The notes under the pieces were generated by a model. It was given only the letters and a program-made list of their open reading frames with translations, did no database searches and was not told the origin of the DNA. Positions 26,451-35,164 of a DNA stretch of 64,000 nucleotides are shown one piece after another. Position 1 is the stretch's first letter; each line of letters begins with the position of its first letter. The position numbers were made by a program, and so were the translations under genes. The stretch is from CALBPI01 sp039027435 (GTDB taxonomy: Bacteria > Pseudomonadota > Gammaproteobacteria > Steroidobacterales > Woeseiaceae): contig JBCCKF010000004.1 of assembly GCA_039027435.1 (NCBI GenBank), positions 124,001-188,000 on the forward strand, given 5' to 3'.

Positions 26451-27431
26451 TCAGGCAGCGAGGCGACTACCGTCATTCGCAACCAGTGATACGAGAATGC
26501 AGCGCTTGCCACCGAACGGACGGCGACCGTGCATCACCAGAAAATTATCTACCAACACGAGATCGCCTGACTGCCAAGGGATATCGAAAGTCAGCTCGTC
26601 CGAGAGATCGCAGACCACCTGCATATCTTCAGGATCAATGGCACTGTAATCGCCGAAGAGAATCGACTTCTCCGCATCTTTCCAGCCGCGGAATGCTGCG
26701 ATCAGCTGGTTAAAGAACACCGAGCGACCGTCGTTAAGTGTGCGCACTGCAGGCAACGCCGGCGAGGTAAAACTGAGCGCCCCATCCGCCAGCCACTCCC
26801 AGTCGTAACCGAGTTCGGCCAGCCGCGCTTCCGCGGCCTCGCGTGAATCGACTTTCAACGTGGAGCGCCAGCTACGACCCTGCCCGGACTGCGCGTCGTC
26901 CGCATCGGGCATCGTGTTTCGGTAACGCACGCCGTGCTCGCGGCATCGTGCGACGAAATCCGGTCTCGCTGACTCCAGCGCATCCAGCAACCAATCCGAC
27001 CGGCACACCGGTGTTTGTCCTGCCCGCTCCGGTGCGTGCTCGCAAAAAAAGAACAGCTGCGCCGGAAACACCGGCGTCTGAGCCATCTCATGATGCATGT
27101 AGATCGAAACCTCGGGCGGTGCCTCGTTCGCGGTGAACACGCGTTCGGTACGGTTAATCCGTACAGCGTTCGACAGCGACTCCGCGTAGGTGAAGTTCTG
27201 TTGACCAAACGCCTGAATCGCGGCATCGAAGTCCTGATCGCTCGCGAGCGGGAACCCACGCAATAAGACGGCACCATGGTCCGCAACCTGTTGCAACAGC
27301 CTACTCCGATTGTCGCGTATCCACTTCAGGGTTTCGTCGAGTGACATCGCGGACTCGGGACCAAAACCTACGGGAAACGCATCCGGGTTGGCTTGTTGTT
27401 CGGGAAGACTGATCGATTGGACACTGGCCAT
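26451..27431 (-). CDS. TauD/TfdA-family Fe(II)/2-oxoglutarate dioxygenase
   Basis: The 326-residue protein is a TauD-type oxygenase with the iron triad H113-x-E115 (MHHEMAQT) and a distal His in VMHGRRPFGG, beside the 2-oxoglutarate arginine. It resembles the clavaminate-synthase-like branch of the superfamily. The substrate is not evident; TauD itself uses taurine, but the context is a sugar-type catabolic operon. A strong AAGGAGG lies five bases before the ATG. It is the last gene after the aldo/keto reductase and Gfo/Idh/MocA genes. Confidence 0.9.
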   Translation of the reverse strand: MASVQSISLPEQQANPDAFPVGFGPESAMSLDETLKWIRDNRSRLLQQVADHGAVLLRGFPLASDQDFDAAIQAFGQQNFTYAESLSNAVRINRTERVFTANEAPPEVSIYMHHEMAQTPVFPAQLFFFCEHAPERAGQTPVCRSDWLLDALESARPDFVARCREHGVRYRNTMPDADDAQSGQGRSWRSTLKVDSREAAEARLAELGYDWEWLADGALSFTSPALPAVRTLNDGRSVFFNQLIAAFRGWKDAEKSILFGDYSAIDPEDMQVVCDLSDELTFDIPWQSGDLVLVDNFLVMHGRRPFGGKRCILVSLVANDGSRLAA

Positions 27432-27441
27432 GGCCGCCTCC

Positions 27442-28407
27442 TTAGTCGTAAATGGGATGGAAGCGGTTGAATGCCGCCTCACAGAACACTTTGGGATCGT
27501 TGAAACGTCGATCCAGATTGAGCTTGGAGATGTCGGTCATCTCGGCCTCGGTGAGCTCAAAATCTCCGATCGCGAGATTCTCAGCCAATCGCTCCTTGCG
27601 GCTGGTCTTTGGGATTACCGCAGTGCCACGCTGTACTCCCCAGCGCAGAACCACCTGCGCCGGTGTCTTCCCGGTGCGATCCGCCGCCAGCTTCACCGGT
27701 GCAGCATCGAGCACCGTCTCGCCGCGATCCGCCATACCGAGCGAGACATAGGACAACGCGCCAAGCGGAGAGAATGCCGTTACAGGAATGCCGTAGTCAC
27801 CGGCGAGCCGGATAAGTGCTTCCTGCGTGAGATAAGGGTGTGACTCGACCTGTAGCATCGCTGGCTTAATGCGCGCATAACTCATCAGATCGTGAATCAG
27901 ACCGGTGTTGTAGTTGCACACACCAATTCGCTTCACCAGCCCGTCATCAACCAGCTGTTCCATGGCAGCCCAAGTCTCGTGCAAAGGCACTGGCGCCGTC
28001 TCCATCCTGGGTTCTGCTGCATCCGGATCAAAAAACCACTCAGGCGGATAGCGTGTCTCTATCGGCACATACTTCAGTGCGATCGGAAAGTGGATGAGAT
28101 AGAGATCGAGGTAGTCAAGCCCCAGATCAGTGAGTGTCTTCTCGCACCCCTCACGCACATGTTCTGCCGCATGAAAGGTATTCCAGAGCTTGGAGGTCAC
28201 CCACAACGACTCGCGATCACACAGTCCTTCGGAAAGCGCTTGTTGGATACCCTGTCCCGCTTCGACCTCGTTTCCGTAATCGGCGGCACTATCGATATGC
28301 CGGTACCCGACTTCGATTGCATCGCGAACCATGGTTGCCGTGTCTTCGCGTTCAATTTTCCACAAGCCAAATCCAACGTCGGGCGCTTGATCGATAGTCG
28401 TAGTCAC
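27442..28407 (-). CDS. Aldo/keto reductase
   Basis: The 321-residue TIM-barrel reductase keeps the catalytic tetrad: Asp39 and Tyr44 (DSAADYGNE), Lys73 (TSKLWN) and His106 (LIHFP). It resembles xylose or aldose reductases. The NADP-binding IPKTS motif is present near the C-terminus. The start is GTG, overlapping the stop of the upstream oxidoreductase by one base. Together with the neighbouring genes it probably modifies an imported sugar or polyol-like compound. The substrate is unknown. Confidence 0.93.
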   Translation of the reverse strand: MTTTIDQAPDVGFGLWKIEREDTATMVRDAIEVGYRHIDSAADYGNEVEAGQGIQQALSEGLCDRESLWVTSKLWNTFHAAEHVREGCEKTLTDLGLDYLDLYLIHFPIALKYVPIETRYPPEWFFDPDAAEPRMETAPVPLHETWAAMEQLVDDGLVKRIGVCNYNTGLIHDLMSYARIKPAMLQVESHPYLTQEALIRLAGDYGIPVTAFSPLGALSYVSLGMADRGETVLDAAPVKLAADRTGKTPAQVVLRWGVQRGTAVIPKTSRKERLAENLAIGDFELTEAEMTDISKLNLDRRFNDPKVFCEAAFNRFHPIYD

Positions 28408-29642
28408 TATGCGGACTCCTTAATGAGCGAGTGATCGATTTGGTATTCGTTGAGCAACTCGGAGATCTCCACGGGCATCCCGCTGGCCGCTGACTGTTGT
28501 GCGGCAGTCGCGACCAGCACCGACCACAATCCTTCGACAGCAGTCGCGCAGTCCACAGTCTTGCCTTCTAGCTGATCGTAAAAAGCCAGATGCTCGAACC
28601 ACGTAGCACCGTGGTGCCCACTGTTCTCCACGACCGCGGGATAACCGACGGAAATCTGTCGAGATGCGGTTGGCTCGGGATGCTCGATAGAAACATGCGA
28701 CTCAGCACCCCCAGCACTCAGAAAGTCAAATTGCTCGACGGCGGTCAACTTGCCGTCGGCGCCGACGAGAACCAGCTCCTCACGAAATTTCGGGCAGAAC
28801 ATGTTCAGCGTGAAGTTAGCGCGTATGCCATTCTCGTACTCGACGATCACGAACGCGTGGTCATCGATATCGGAGCGCTCGCCGTCGTATTCGAAATCGA
28901 CGAAATTCACTGCCTGTCCAGCGCTCGCAAACACGCGTTTTGCGCGCGAACCCGCAAACAGATTCATCAGATCGAAATAGTGGCAGCACTTCTCAACAAG
29001 CGTGCCACCCGAGTGTCGGGAAAACTTGTTCCACTGATTCACTTTGTCGAGAAAAGCAGGTCGATACTCAGCCATGCTGATGGTTTTGATATCGCCGAGC
29101 ACACTTCGATCCAACGCTTCATGGCGCGCTTCGACGTAAGGTGCCTTGTAGCGATACTGCAAACCGATCTGCACAAACGACTCATAGCGCTCGACCAGTT
29201 CGACCATCGCCAGGGCATCGCTCAGCGTCGTGGCCATCGGCTTCTCAACAAAAATGGGCTTGCCCGACGCCATCGCCGTTCGTAACACCTCGAGATGGGT
29301 GTGGTTAGGCGTACAGATGAACAACGCGGTCGCCCCAGGGTCTTTACAGGCGGCTTCGAGAGATTCGAAAACCGTCGGTTTGTCCTGGCTAATCTCGGAA
29401 AAATTCCTGAGTGCAACGTCGACGCTCTGCGACTGGCTATCGTAAACACCACCGACCCGGGCTCGCCCCGCAAGCTGACACACTCGCATGTGCTCTTGCC
29501 CGATCGTGCCCGTACCAATCACATTGATGGTGTGCGCACGCGCAGCCTGTGCGTACAGGTATTGGTCGTCTCCGACAATGTGCTGCTGCCCGGGTGACTG
29601 CTCGAAGAAGCGCAGCCTCGGCATGCGCCGATCTGATGTCAT
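28407..29642 (-). CDS. Gfo/Idh/MocA family oxidoreductase
   Basis: The 411-residue protein has an N-terminal Rossmann fold (INVIGTGTIGQEHMRV, residues ~39-54) and the EKPMATT motif with the catalytic lysine typical of Gfo/Idh/MocA dehydrogenases. These act on sugars, inositol or sugar nucleotides. An N-terminal extension of ~38 residues precedes the Rossmann fold; a later start is possible. It is the first gene of the catabolic operon and is divergent from the LacI regulator, with a shared operator between them. Confidence 0.92.
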   Translation of the reverse strand: MTSDRRMPRLRFFEQSPGQQHIVGDDQYLYAQAARAHTINVIGTGTIGQEHMRVCQLAGRARVGGVYDSQSQSVDVALRNFSEISQDKPTVFESLEAACKDPGATALFICTPNHTHLEVLRTAMASGKPIFVEKPMATTLSDALAMVELVERYESFVQIGLQYRYKAPYVEARHEALDRSVLGDIKTISMAEYRPAFLDKVNQWNKFSRHSGGTLVEKCCHYFDLMNLFAGSRAKRVFASAGQAVNFVDFEYDGERSDIDDHAFVIVEYENGIRANFTLNMFCPKFREELVLVGADGKLTAVEQFDFLSAGGAESHVSIEHPEPTASRQISVGYPAVVENSGHHGATWFEHLAFYDQLEGKTVDCATAVEGLWSVLVATAAQQSAASGMPVEISELLNEYQIDHSLIKESA

Positions 29643-29712
29643 GAGCGAAAACCCCCGTCTGCCAATACTTGGCGTTGCTCAGTCCTTCAATGCTACGCTT
29701 GGACCCGACAAG

Positions 29713-29728
29713 ATACAAACGTTTGTAT
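29713..29728. promoter_or_regulatory. LacI-family operator between regulator and oxidoreductase operon
   Basis: The perfect 16-base palindrome ATACAAACGTTTGTAT lies in the 125-bp gap between the divergent LacI and Gfo/Idh/MocA genes. The central AACGTT is typical of LacI/GalR-family operators. A close copy is found upstream of the TonB receptor gene (33275-33292), supporting a common regulator. Confidence 0.85.
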
Positions 29729-29767
29729 TACGTTATCTTGGGTTTTCGAACGCACGAGGGCCACAAC

Positions 29768-30781
29768 ATGACTGAGCCGAGCTGGAAGCGCCGCAGGGTG
29801 ACCATCAAGGACATTGCTGCCGCTGCCGAGGTCGATCCATCGACCGTCACTCGCGCACTGCAGAACAGTCCGCGAGTCCGCACAGCTACACGGGAGAAGA
29901 TCCAACAGCTCGCGCGTGAGATGGGCTATGTGCCCAATATGGCGGCCCGGACTCTGGTGACCAGCAGAAGCAGCATTGTGGGGCTGGTACTGCCCGACAT
30001 GACGAATCCATTCTTTGCTGAACTGGCGCGTGGTATTGAAGAAGAAGCCACCAAGCACGGGCTACGAGTACTCACACGGAACACTGATGGCGTCGAGGCT
30101 GCCGAACGCGATGCGATCGCATTCTTCACCGAATTGAAGGTCGACGGACTCGTCATTGCGATGTCTCGATCGACGACCGAGTACTTCAAGACGCTGGAGA
30201 CCCCGGTACCGGTCGTACACGTGAACCGGGACGACCTTCCGCATAACGTAAGTTGCGATCGCTATGCGGGCAGCCGTCAGATCGTTGATCACATGCTGCA
30301 GGTCGGACACCGACGCATCGCACTGGTGACGGGGCCGGCCGGGCCGGCACAGCAGCCCAAACGCACCGCGTATGTTGATGCTTTAGATGCCCACGGTATC
30401 GAATACAACCCGAACTACATTTTCGCGTTCAATGGCGAGCTTCAGGACACCCGAAGAGTCGTCGAGGAGCTGCTTGCTCTCGAGCACAGACCAACGGCCA
30501 TTTTTGCCTGGAACGACCTGTGCGCATTGGGACTGATCCGACATCTGTCGCTCAGCGGACTGCGAGTACCCGAAGATATTTCGGTTGCTGGGCACGACGA
30601 TATCGCCATCGCTCGCTTCATGGACCCGCCGTTGTCTACGGTACATTGGCCGATGTATGAACTCGGTCAGGAGAGCATCCGATACTTGTACCAACTGCGC
30701 CAGAGCCTACCCGCACAATCACCGAATATTCCGTCGCCTACGGTGCGCCTGCGAGGATCGATCAAGACCCTCAAGCCATAA
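29768..30781 (+). CDS. LacI family transcriptional regulator
   Basis: The 337-residue protein has an N-terminal HTH (VTIKDIAAAAEVDPSTVTRAL) with the hinge helix NMAARTLVTSRS and a periplasmic-binding-fold effector domain. It probably represses the flanking oxidoreductase operon and the TonB receptor until a sugar-like ligand is present. Palindromes with AACGTT centres upstream of itself and of the receptor support this. The ATG has GAGGG upstream; longer starts would run through the operator. Confidence 0.96.
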   Translation: MTEPSWKRRRVTIKDIAAAAEVDPSTVTRALQNSPRVRTATREKIQQLAREMGYVPNMAARTLVTSRSSIVGLVLPDMTNPFFAELARGIEEEATKHGLRVLTRNTDGVEAAERDAIAFFTELKVDGLVIAMSRSTTEYFKTLETPVPVVHVNRDDLPHNVSCDRYAGSRQIVDHMLQVGHRRIALVTGPAGPAQQPKRTAYVDALDAHGIEYNPNYIFAFNGELQDTRRVVEELLALEHRPTAIFAWNDLCALGLIRHLSLSGLRVPEDISVAGHDDIAIARFMDPPLSTVHWPMYELGQESIRYLYQLRQSLPAQSPNIPSPTVRLRGSIKTLKP

Positions 30782-30786
30782 AAAAA

Positions 30787-30814
30787 CCGCTGACCGACGA
30801 GCGTCGGCCAGCGG
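30787..30814 (-). terminator. Rho-independent terminator of the TonB receptor gene
   Basis: An inverted repeat CCGCTGaCCGACG / CGTCGGcCAGCGG with an AG loop lies between the convergent LacI and TonB genes. On the minus strand the stem is followed by seven T residues, making an intrinsic terminator for the TonB receptor transcript. The plus strand has no T-run after the stem, so termination there is less certain. Confidence 0.9.
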
Positions 30815-30831
30815 TCTTCGAGACCTCGGCT

Positions 30832-33168
30832 TTAGTTGAAGTTCAGTACGAAATTCACGCCGAAATAGCGATCCGCGTTACGCGGAATCTGATAGCGGAA
30901 GCCATCACCGGAATATGTCGTTGCGTACGACTCATCCGTCAGGTTTCTGCCAATCAGTGTGATACCTAGTTTATCGTCAGCCGTGAAGTAGCCAACGCTT
31001 GCGTTGAGGATGGCGTAGTCAGGCAGCAGTACTTCCGGATTCGACGTTTCGGTCTGACCAATGTTGCCGGAGAGCTGCTCGTCGGTGTAGACGTAAGTAC
31101 CGTTGATCTGAATACGACGACCGTCAGCAAGATCGATGTCGTACTGCGCTCCGAGTGAGTACTTGAGGTCGGGCGCGAACGGAATTGGCGCGCCGCTGTT
31201 CGCAGCTTCGGCGTCGTTGATCGCGACACCAGCGCTGACAAACAGGCTCTCATTCAAGTTGGCAAGCACATCCAGCTCAAAACCGCTGGTTTCGACATCA
31301 CCGCCGTTGGTGAAGCCAGTAATCGTCGTGCCATCCGAAGCATCGAAGTCGTTCGCCTGGAAGTCTTCGATGTCCGTTTGGTATGCCACAAGACTCGCGA
31401 TACCCCAATCACCCGCGTACTTCACGCCAATCTCAAAGCTGTCCGAACGCTCCGGATCAATAGGCGCAACGTCATCGTCGTCCATGTTGTAGAAGACGTT
31501 GAACGCAGGGCCCTTGTAGCCTTGTGTGAACGTACCAAAGACCATGGTGGAGTCGTTCAAATCATATTGCAGACCGATACGACCCGACAGGTCGGTTTCA
31601 TCGGTAGAGCCCGAGAAATTGCTGTCAAACTGATTGTTGCCGTCAGAGAAGCGCGGACGTACGCCAACACCGCGTCGACCAAACTCATCGTTGTTACGGC
31701 GGTTGTGATTGAACGTCACTTCATCGTCGGTGTAACGCAAGCCGAACAACAGTCTCAACTCGTCGTTGATGTTGTAGGTACCCTGGCCGAACACGGCGTA
31801 GTTCGTGAATTCGGTATCGAAGAAGCCTGTGGCGGAGACGATATCGTTGGCGTTACACGTGATGTTGTTGGCTGCGATGAACGCCGCTACATCGGCCGGC
31901 GTGTTCGCCTGACCCAGCGTGAACTCAAGGTGGTTAGCGATTGCCGCATCCAACTGACCATTGTTGTTTTGGCAACTTGCGTCACGAGTGAAGTTCCTTT
32001 CTGAATCGATGTTCCAGTAGAAGAAACCGACCTGATACTCGAACGCTTCACCAAGAGGTGAGGCCAGTCGCAACTCTTGCGACACCTGACGCCATTCCTG
32101 CGGACCAACGTCATGCAACTGGAAAGGCACACCAAACACTGGGTCATTGCTATCGCCGGCGATCGAGGTGAAATCCCCTTCGCGGAACTCAGTGTTATTC
32201 CATGAACGCCACGCGGTGATCGAGGTCAGTTGATGACCGCTGTCAAACTCGGTGTCGATCTGAATCGATGCACCGGTGAACGAGTCGAGCGTGCGCGTTT
32301 CAAAATCATGGTCGACAAAACGCTGGTCGAGATCCAGACCCGTTCCGGAAGGCGCTGCTTCAGAAGCGGGGTTGCGTCCGCTCGGGCGAGCTTCGAGGTC
32401 AGCACAGCAATCGTTGTCCGCCTCGTAGTCTTCGTAGATGAAGAGCACGCTGGTGCGGTCGCTGACGTCATAGTCGAGCATTGCGCGTACGCCGGACTTG
32501 TCGTAGCCGTTGACCGTCTCGTTGTTGAAGACGTTTTGGATATAGCCATCAAACTGACTCTGTACGACGGTCAGACTGCCACGCAGCTCTTCGTTGCCGG
32601 CGATTGGCCCCGATACACGGGCGCGCGTCATGTATTCGTTGTCCTGATAGAACGTGCCCATCAGCTGCGCTTCGAATGACTCGGTCGGCTTGCGCGTGGT
32701 GATGTTGACCACACCGGCGGACGCATTCTTGCCAAACAAGGTGCCTTGCGGACCGCGCAGCACTTCGATGCGCTCTAAGTCATAAAGATCGGCAAATGCC
32801 TGGCCAGAGCGCCCCAGCACCACGCCATCGACCACCGTCGATACGCTTGGCTCTGCGCCGATGCTGAAAGAGATTGTGCCGATACCGCGTACCGTCAACG
32901 CGCTGTTACGGGTGGTATTACCGGTTCGGAACGAGACCGCCGGCACCAGCGCCTGCAGATCTTCGATATTCCGTGCGAAGCTCGCTTCGATCTGATCTTC
33001 CGAGAGAACGGTAAGACCAATAGGCACGTCAGAGATATTCTCCTCGCGCTTCTGCGCGGTCACCTTGATCTCTTCCAGTACCCCTTGTGCGAGCGCGGAC
33101 GGCGCGCTCAATAGTGGCATTACCCCAACAGCTACCGCCGCCAGAGTGGTTCTTGCAACAAATCGCAT
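30832..33168 (-). CDS. TonB-dependent outer-membrane receptor
   Basis: The 778-residue protein has a signal peptide (ending SALAQ), a TonB-box-like segment (EEIKVTAQKREENIS), a plug domain (SVSTVVDGVVLGRSGQAFADLYD, IEVLRGPQGTLFGKNASAG) and a C-terminal beta-barrel ending in FVLNFN. Such receptors take up siderophores, cobalamin or oligosaccharides. Here the LacI-type operator upstream and neighbouring catabolic genes favour a carbohydrate-like substrate. AAGGAG lies six bases before the chosen ATG. A strong terminator follows the stop. Confidence 0.95.
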   Translation of the reverse strand: MRFVARTTLAAVAVGVMPLLSAPSALAQGVLEEIKVTAQKREENISDVPIGLTVLSEDQIEASFARNIEDLQALVPAVSFRTGNTTRNSALTVRGIGTISFSIGAEPSVSTVVDGVVLGRSGQAFADLYDLERIEVLRGPQGTLFGKNASAGVVNITTRKPTESFEAQLMGTFYQDNEYMTRARVSGPIAGNEELRGSLTVVQSQFDGYIQNVFNNETVNGYDKSGVRAMLDYDVSDRTSVLFIYEDYEADNDCCADLEARPSGRNPASEAAPSGTGLDLDQRFVDHDFETRTLDSFTGASIQIDTEFDSGHQLTSITAWRSWNNTEFREGDFTSIAGDSNDPVFGVPFQLHDVGPQEWRQVSQELRLASPLGEAFEYQVGFFYWNIDSERNFTRDASCQNNNGQLDAAIANHLEFTLGQANTPADVAAFIAANNITCNANDIVSATGFFDTEFTNYAVFGQGTYNINDELRLLFGLRYTDDEVTFNHNRRNNDEFGRRGVGVRPRFSDGNNQFDSNFSGSTDETDLSGRIGLQYDLNDSTMVFGTFTQGYKGPAFNVFYNMDDDDVAPIDPERSDSFEIGVKYAGDWGIASLVAYQTDIEDFQANDFDASDGTTITGFTNGGDVETSGFELDVLANLNESLFVSAGVAINDAEAANSGAPIPFAPDLKYSLGAQYDIDLADGRRIQINGTYVYTDEQLSGNIGQTETSNPEVLLPDYAILNASVGYFTADDKLGITLIGRNLTDESYATTYSGDGFRYQIPRNADRYFGVNFVLNFN

Positions 33169-33274
33169 GCTTCGCTCCTTATGAATTGGCATGCCTCAGA
33201 TTTGGCAGGAACAATCCACAAAGAGTGTTGGCCCCCGCCCCCCTAGACACGAGTTCTACGCCTGTGGGGGGCTA

Positions 33275-33292
33275 AATGCAAACGTTTGCATT
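33275..33292. promoter_or_regulatory. LacI-family operator upstream of the TonB receptor
   Basis: The 18-base perfect palindrome AATGCAAACGTTTGCATT lies about 107 bases upstream of the receptor start. Its core (GCAAACGTTTGC) matches the ACAAACGTTTGT core of the palindrome at 29713. I infer binding by the LacI protein at 29768. It lies 16 bases past the symporter stop codon, so it most likely controls the receptor rather than the symporter. Confidence 0.85.
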
Positions 33293-33307
33293 GGATAAAG
33301 CGAAGAT

Positions 33308-35017
33308 TCAGTTCGAGATAGCCTTACTGAATGAGCGAATGCGTTGTGTCCATACAACAAGATTGATCAACAGAAGCCCTGTCGACAGCGGTATGAACCA
33401 TCCGTTGCCGCCGTCGACCAGCCCGACCGGTGAGAAAACCAGATAAAGGAGCACGACACACGACATCAGCGTGACTGAAACTGGCATAGCCAATCTCCAG
33501 GGCGTCATATCGACCTTGCCGGTCGACTGGTAGCGCCACTCTTGCTCTCGAGGTCTGATGGCCCCGCAAATCAGCATGATCCCAACCTCAATAACGAACA
33601 GTACGCCGTACAGATGCAGGAAATGCAGCGTCACGACATCGGCGAAGACAAATTTTGCCAAGGCATAGGCGACAACGTGGAACACGATCACGATTTTCGC
33701 ACCAAGCGCCGGGACCCGTCGCGTGAACAGTCCGACCAGAACAATCACCACTACGGGAATATTGTAGAAGCCTGTGAAGATTCTGATGATCTGCCACAGA
33801 CCCTCGGGCGCGTATTGCAGCAATGGCGTGACGGCAAACGAAAACAGCGCGATCACCACACTCGCAATTTTTGCGACGCGCACCATCTGCGCGTCCGAGA
33901 TCGCGTCTCTTTTCAATGGCGCATAAACGTCCAAACAGAACAGCGTAGCTGCGGAGTTCAACAGCGAGTTAAACGAACTGAATACGGCACCTAACAGCAC
34001 CGCCAGGAACAGACCTGATAAGTAGAACGGCAAAACCCCGCGAATCAACTGCGGATAGGCGAGGTCGATCGAGGCCAGGCCCGGACCATACAAGTGGAAT
34101 GCAATGATGCCCGGAATCATCATCATGAACGGGACCATGACCTTGAAGAAGCCCGAGAACAGCACGCCCTTCTGTCCCTCGGCGAGCGACGCAGCGCCGA
34201 GCGTGCGTTGAATCACGTACTGATTGGTACACCAGTAAAATAGATTGGCGAACAACATGCCGGTGAACAGCGTGCCAAAAGGCGTCGGGTCCTCCGGTCC
34301 ACCGATAGCGTTCAACTTTTCGGTGTGGGTGCTCGTGATGATCTCGAGACCGCGAAGCACACTACCCTCGCCCAACACGTTAAGGCCCAGGACCGGCACA
34401 AGTATGCCAACAAACAACAGACCCGCGCCGTTTAGCGTGTCGGACACAGCAACCGCTTTCAATCCTCCGAAAACCGCGTAGATCGCGCCCACCGTGCCGA
34501 TCGACACGATAGTGATCACAAGCCCGGTGCTGTAGCTCACATTAAGCATCTGAGGGACGTCAAACAGTTTTAGCACCGCCAAAGAACCTGCGTAGAGCAC
34601 AGACGGGATAGTGACGAGCCCGTAACCCACCATGAACAGAATGACCGACATGCGCCGGACAGAATCGTCGAAGCGGTCGGAAAGAAACTGCGGGAGTGTC
34701 GTAAAAGCGCCGGCGAGATATCGAGGCAGGAACAACAGCGCCATGCAAATCGTGGCAAAGGCTGCCGTGACCTCCCAGGCCATGCTGCTCATGTTGAACG
34801 CGTACGCCGAACCGTTCAGACCGATCAGTTGCTCTGCCGAGAGATTCGTCAGCAGCATCGATCCCGCGATAAATACTCCGGTCAGCCCGCGTCCCGCGAG
34901 GAAGTATCCATCTCGTGTGGAGACCTCGTCTTTCGATTTGAGATAGGAAATCCAGGCGACCAACGCCATGAACGCCGCACAGCTGCCGAGCGTCAAAATG
35001 AGATTGTCAGAGTCCAT
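33308..35017 (-). CDS. Sodium/solute symporter (SSS family)
   Basis: The 569-residue protein has about 14 transmembrane helices and SSS features near the sodium/substrate region (SMLLTNLSAEQLIGLNGSAY). It resembles the sugar branch of the family (SglT/YidK-like). It should take the substrate that has crossed the outer membrane through the TonB receptor into the cytoplasm. The ribosome binding site is a run of eight G residues before ATG. No LacI palindrome is seen in its own upstream region, so its control may differ from the receptor. Confidence 0.93.
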   Translation of the reverse strand: MDSDNLILTLGSCAAFMALVAWISYLKSKDEVSTRDGYFLAGRGLTGVFIAGSMLLTNLSAEQLIGLNGSAYAFNMSSMAWEVTAAFATICMALLFLPRYLAGAFTTLPQFLSDRFDDSVRRMSVILFMVGYGLVTIPSVLYAGSLAVLKLFDVPQMLNVSYSTGLVITIVSIGTVGAIYAVFGGLKAVAVSDTLNGAGLLFVGILVPVLGLNVLGEGSVLRGLEIITSTHTEKLNAIGGPEDPTPFGTLFTGMLFANLFYWCTNQYVIQRTLGAASLAEGQKGVLFSGFFKVMVPFMMMIPGIIAFHLYGPGLASIDLAYPQLIRGVLPFYLSGLFLAVLLGAVFSSFNSLLNSAATLFCLDVYAPLKRDAISDAQMVRVAKIASVVIALFSFAVTPLLQYAPEGLWQIIRIFTGFYNIPVVVIVLVGLFTRRVPALGAKIVIVFHVVAYALAKFVFADVVTLHFLHLYGVLFVIEVGIMLICGAIRPREQEWRYQSTGKVDMTPWRLAMPVSVTLMSCVVLLYLVFSPVGLVDGGNGWFIPLSTGLLLINLVVWTQRIRSFSKAISN

Positions 35018-35164
35018 ACCCCCCCCGGTATGCGCGTTCTCCCCCCGGCGGAGTTTGCACGCAAGCTCGTTGCGGGTCGATCAATTTCTCATGTTTCGCC
35101 CAATTCCGCCGCTACCCAAAAGGTAGGTAAGTTCTACGAAAGCGTAAGAATTGTACGGGACGAC

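Noticed and set aside
26451..27431. Taurine dioxygenase (tauD)
   Set aside because: No tauABC transport genes; the locus looks carbohydrate-related, and the TauD superfamily covers many substrates.
28590..29285. Plus-strand ORF opposite the Gfo/Idh/MocA gene
   Set aside because: Antisense to a well-supported oxidoreductase; no motif.
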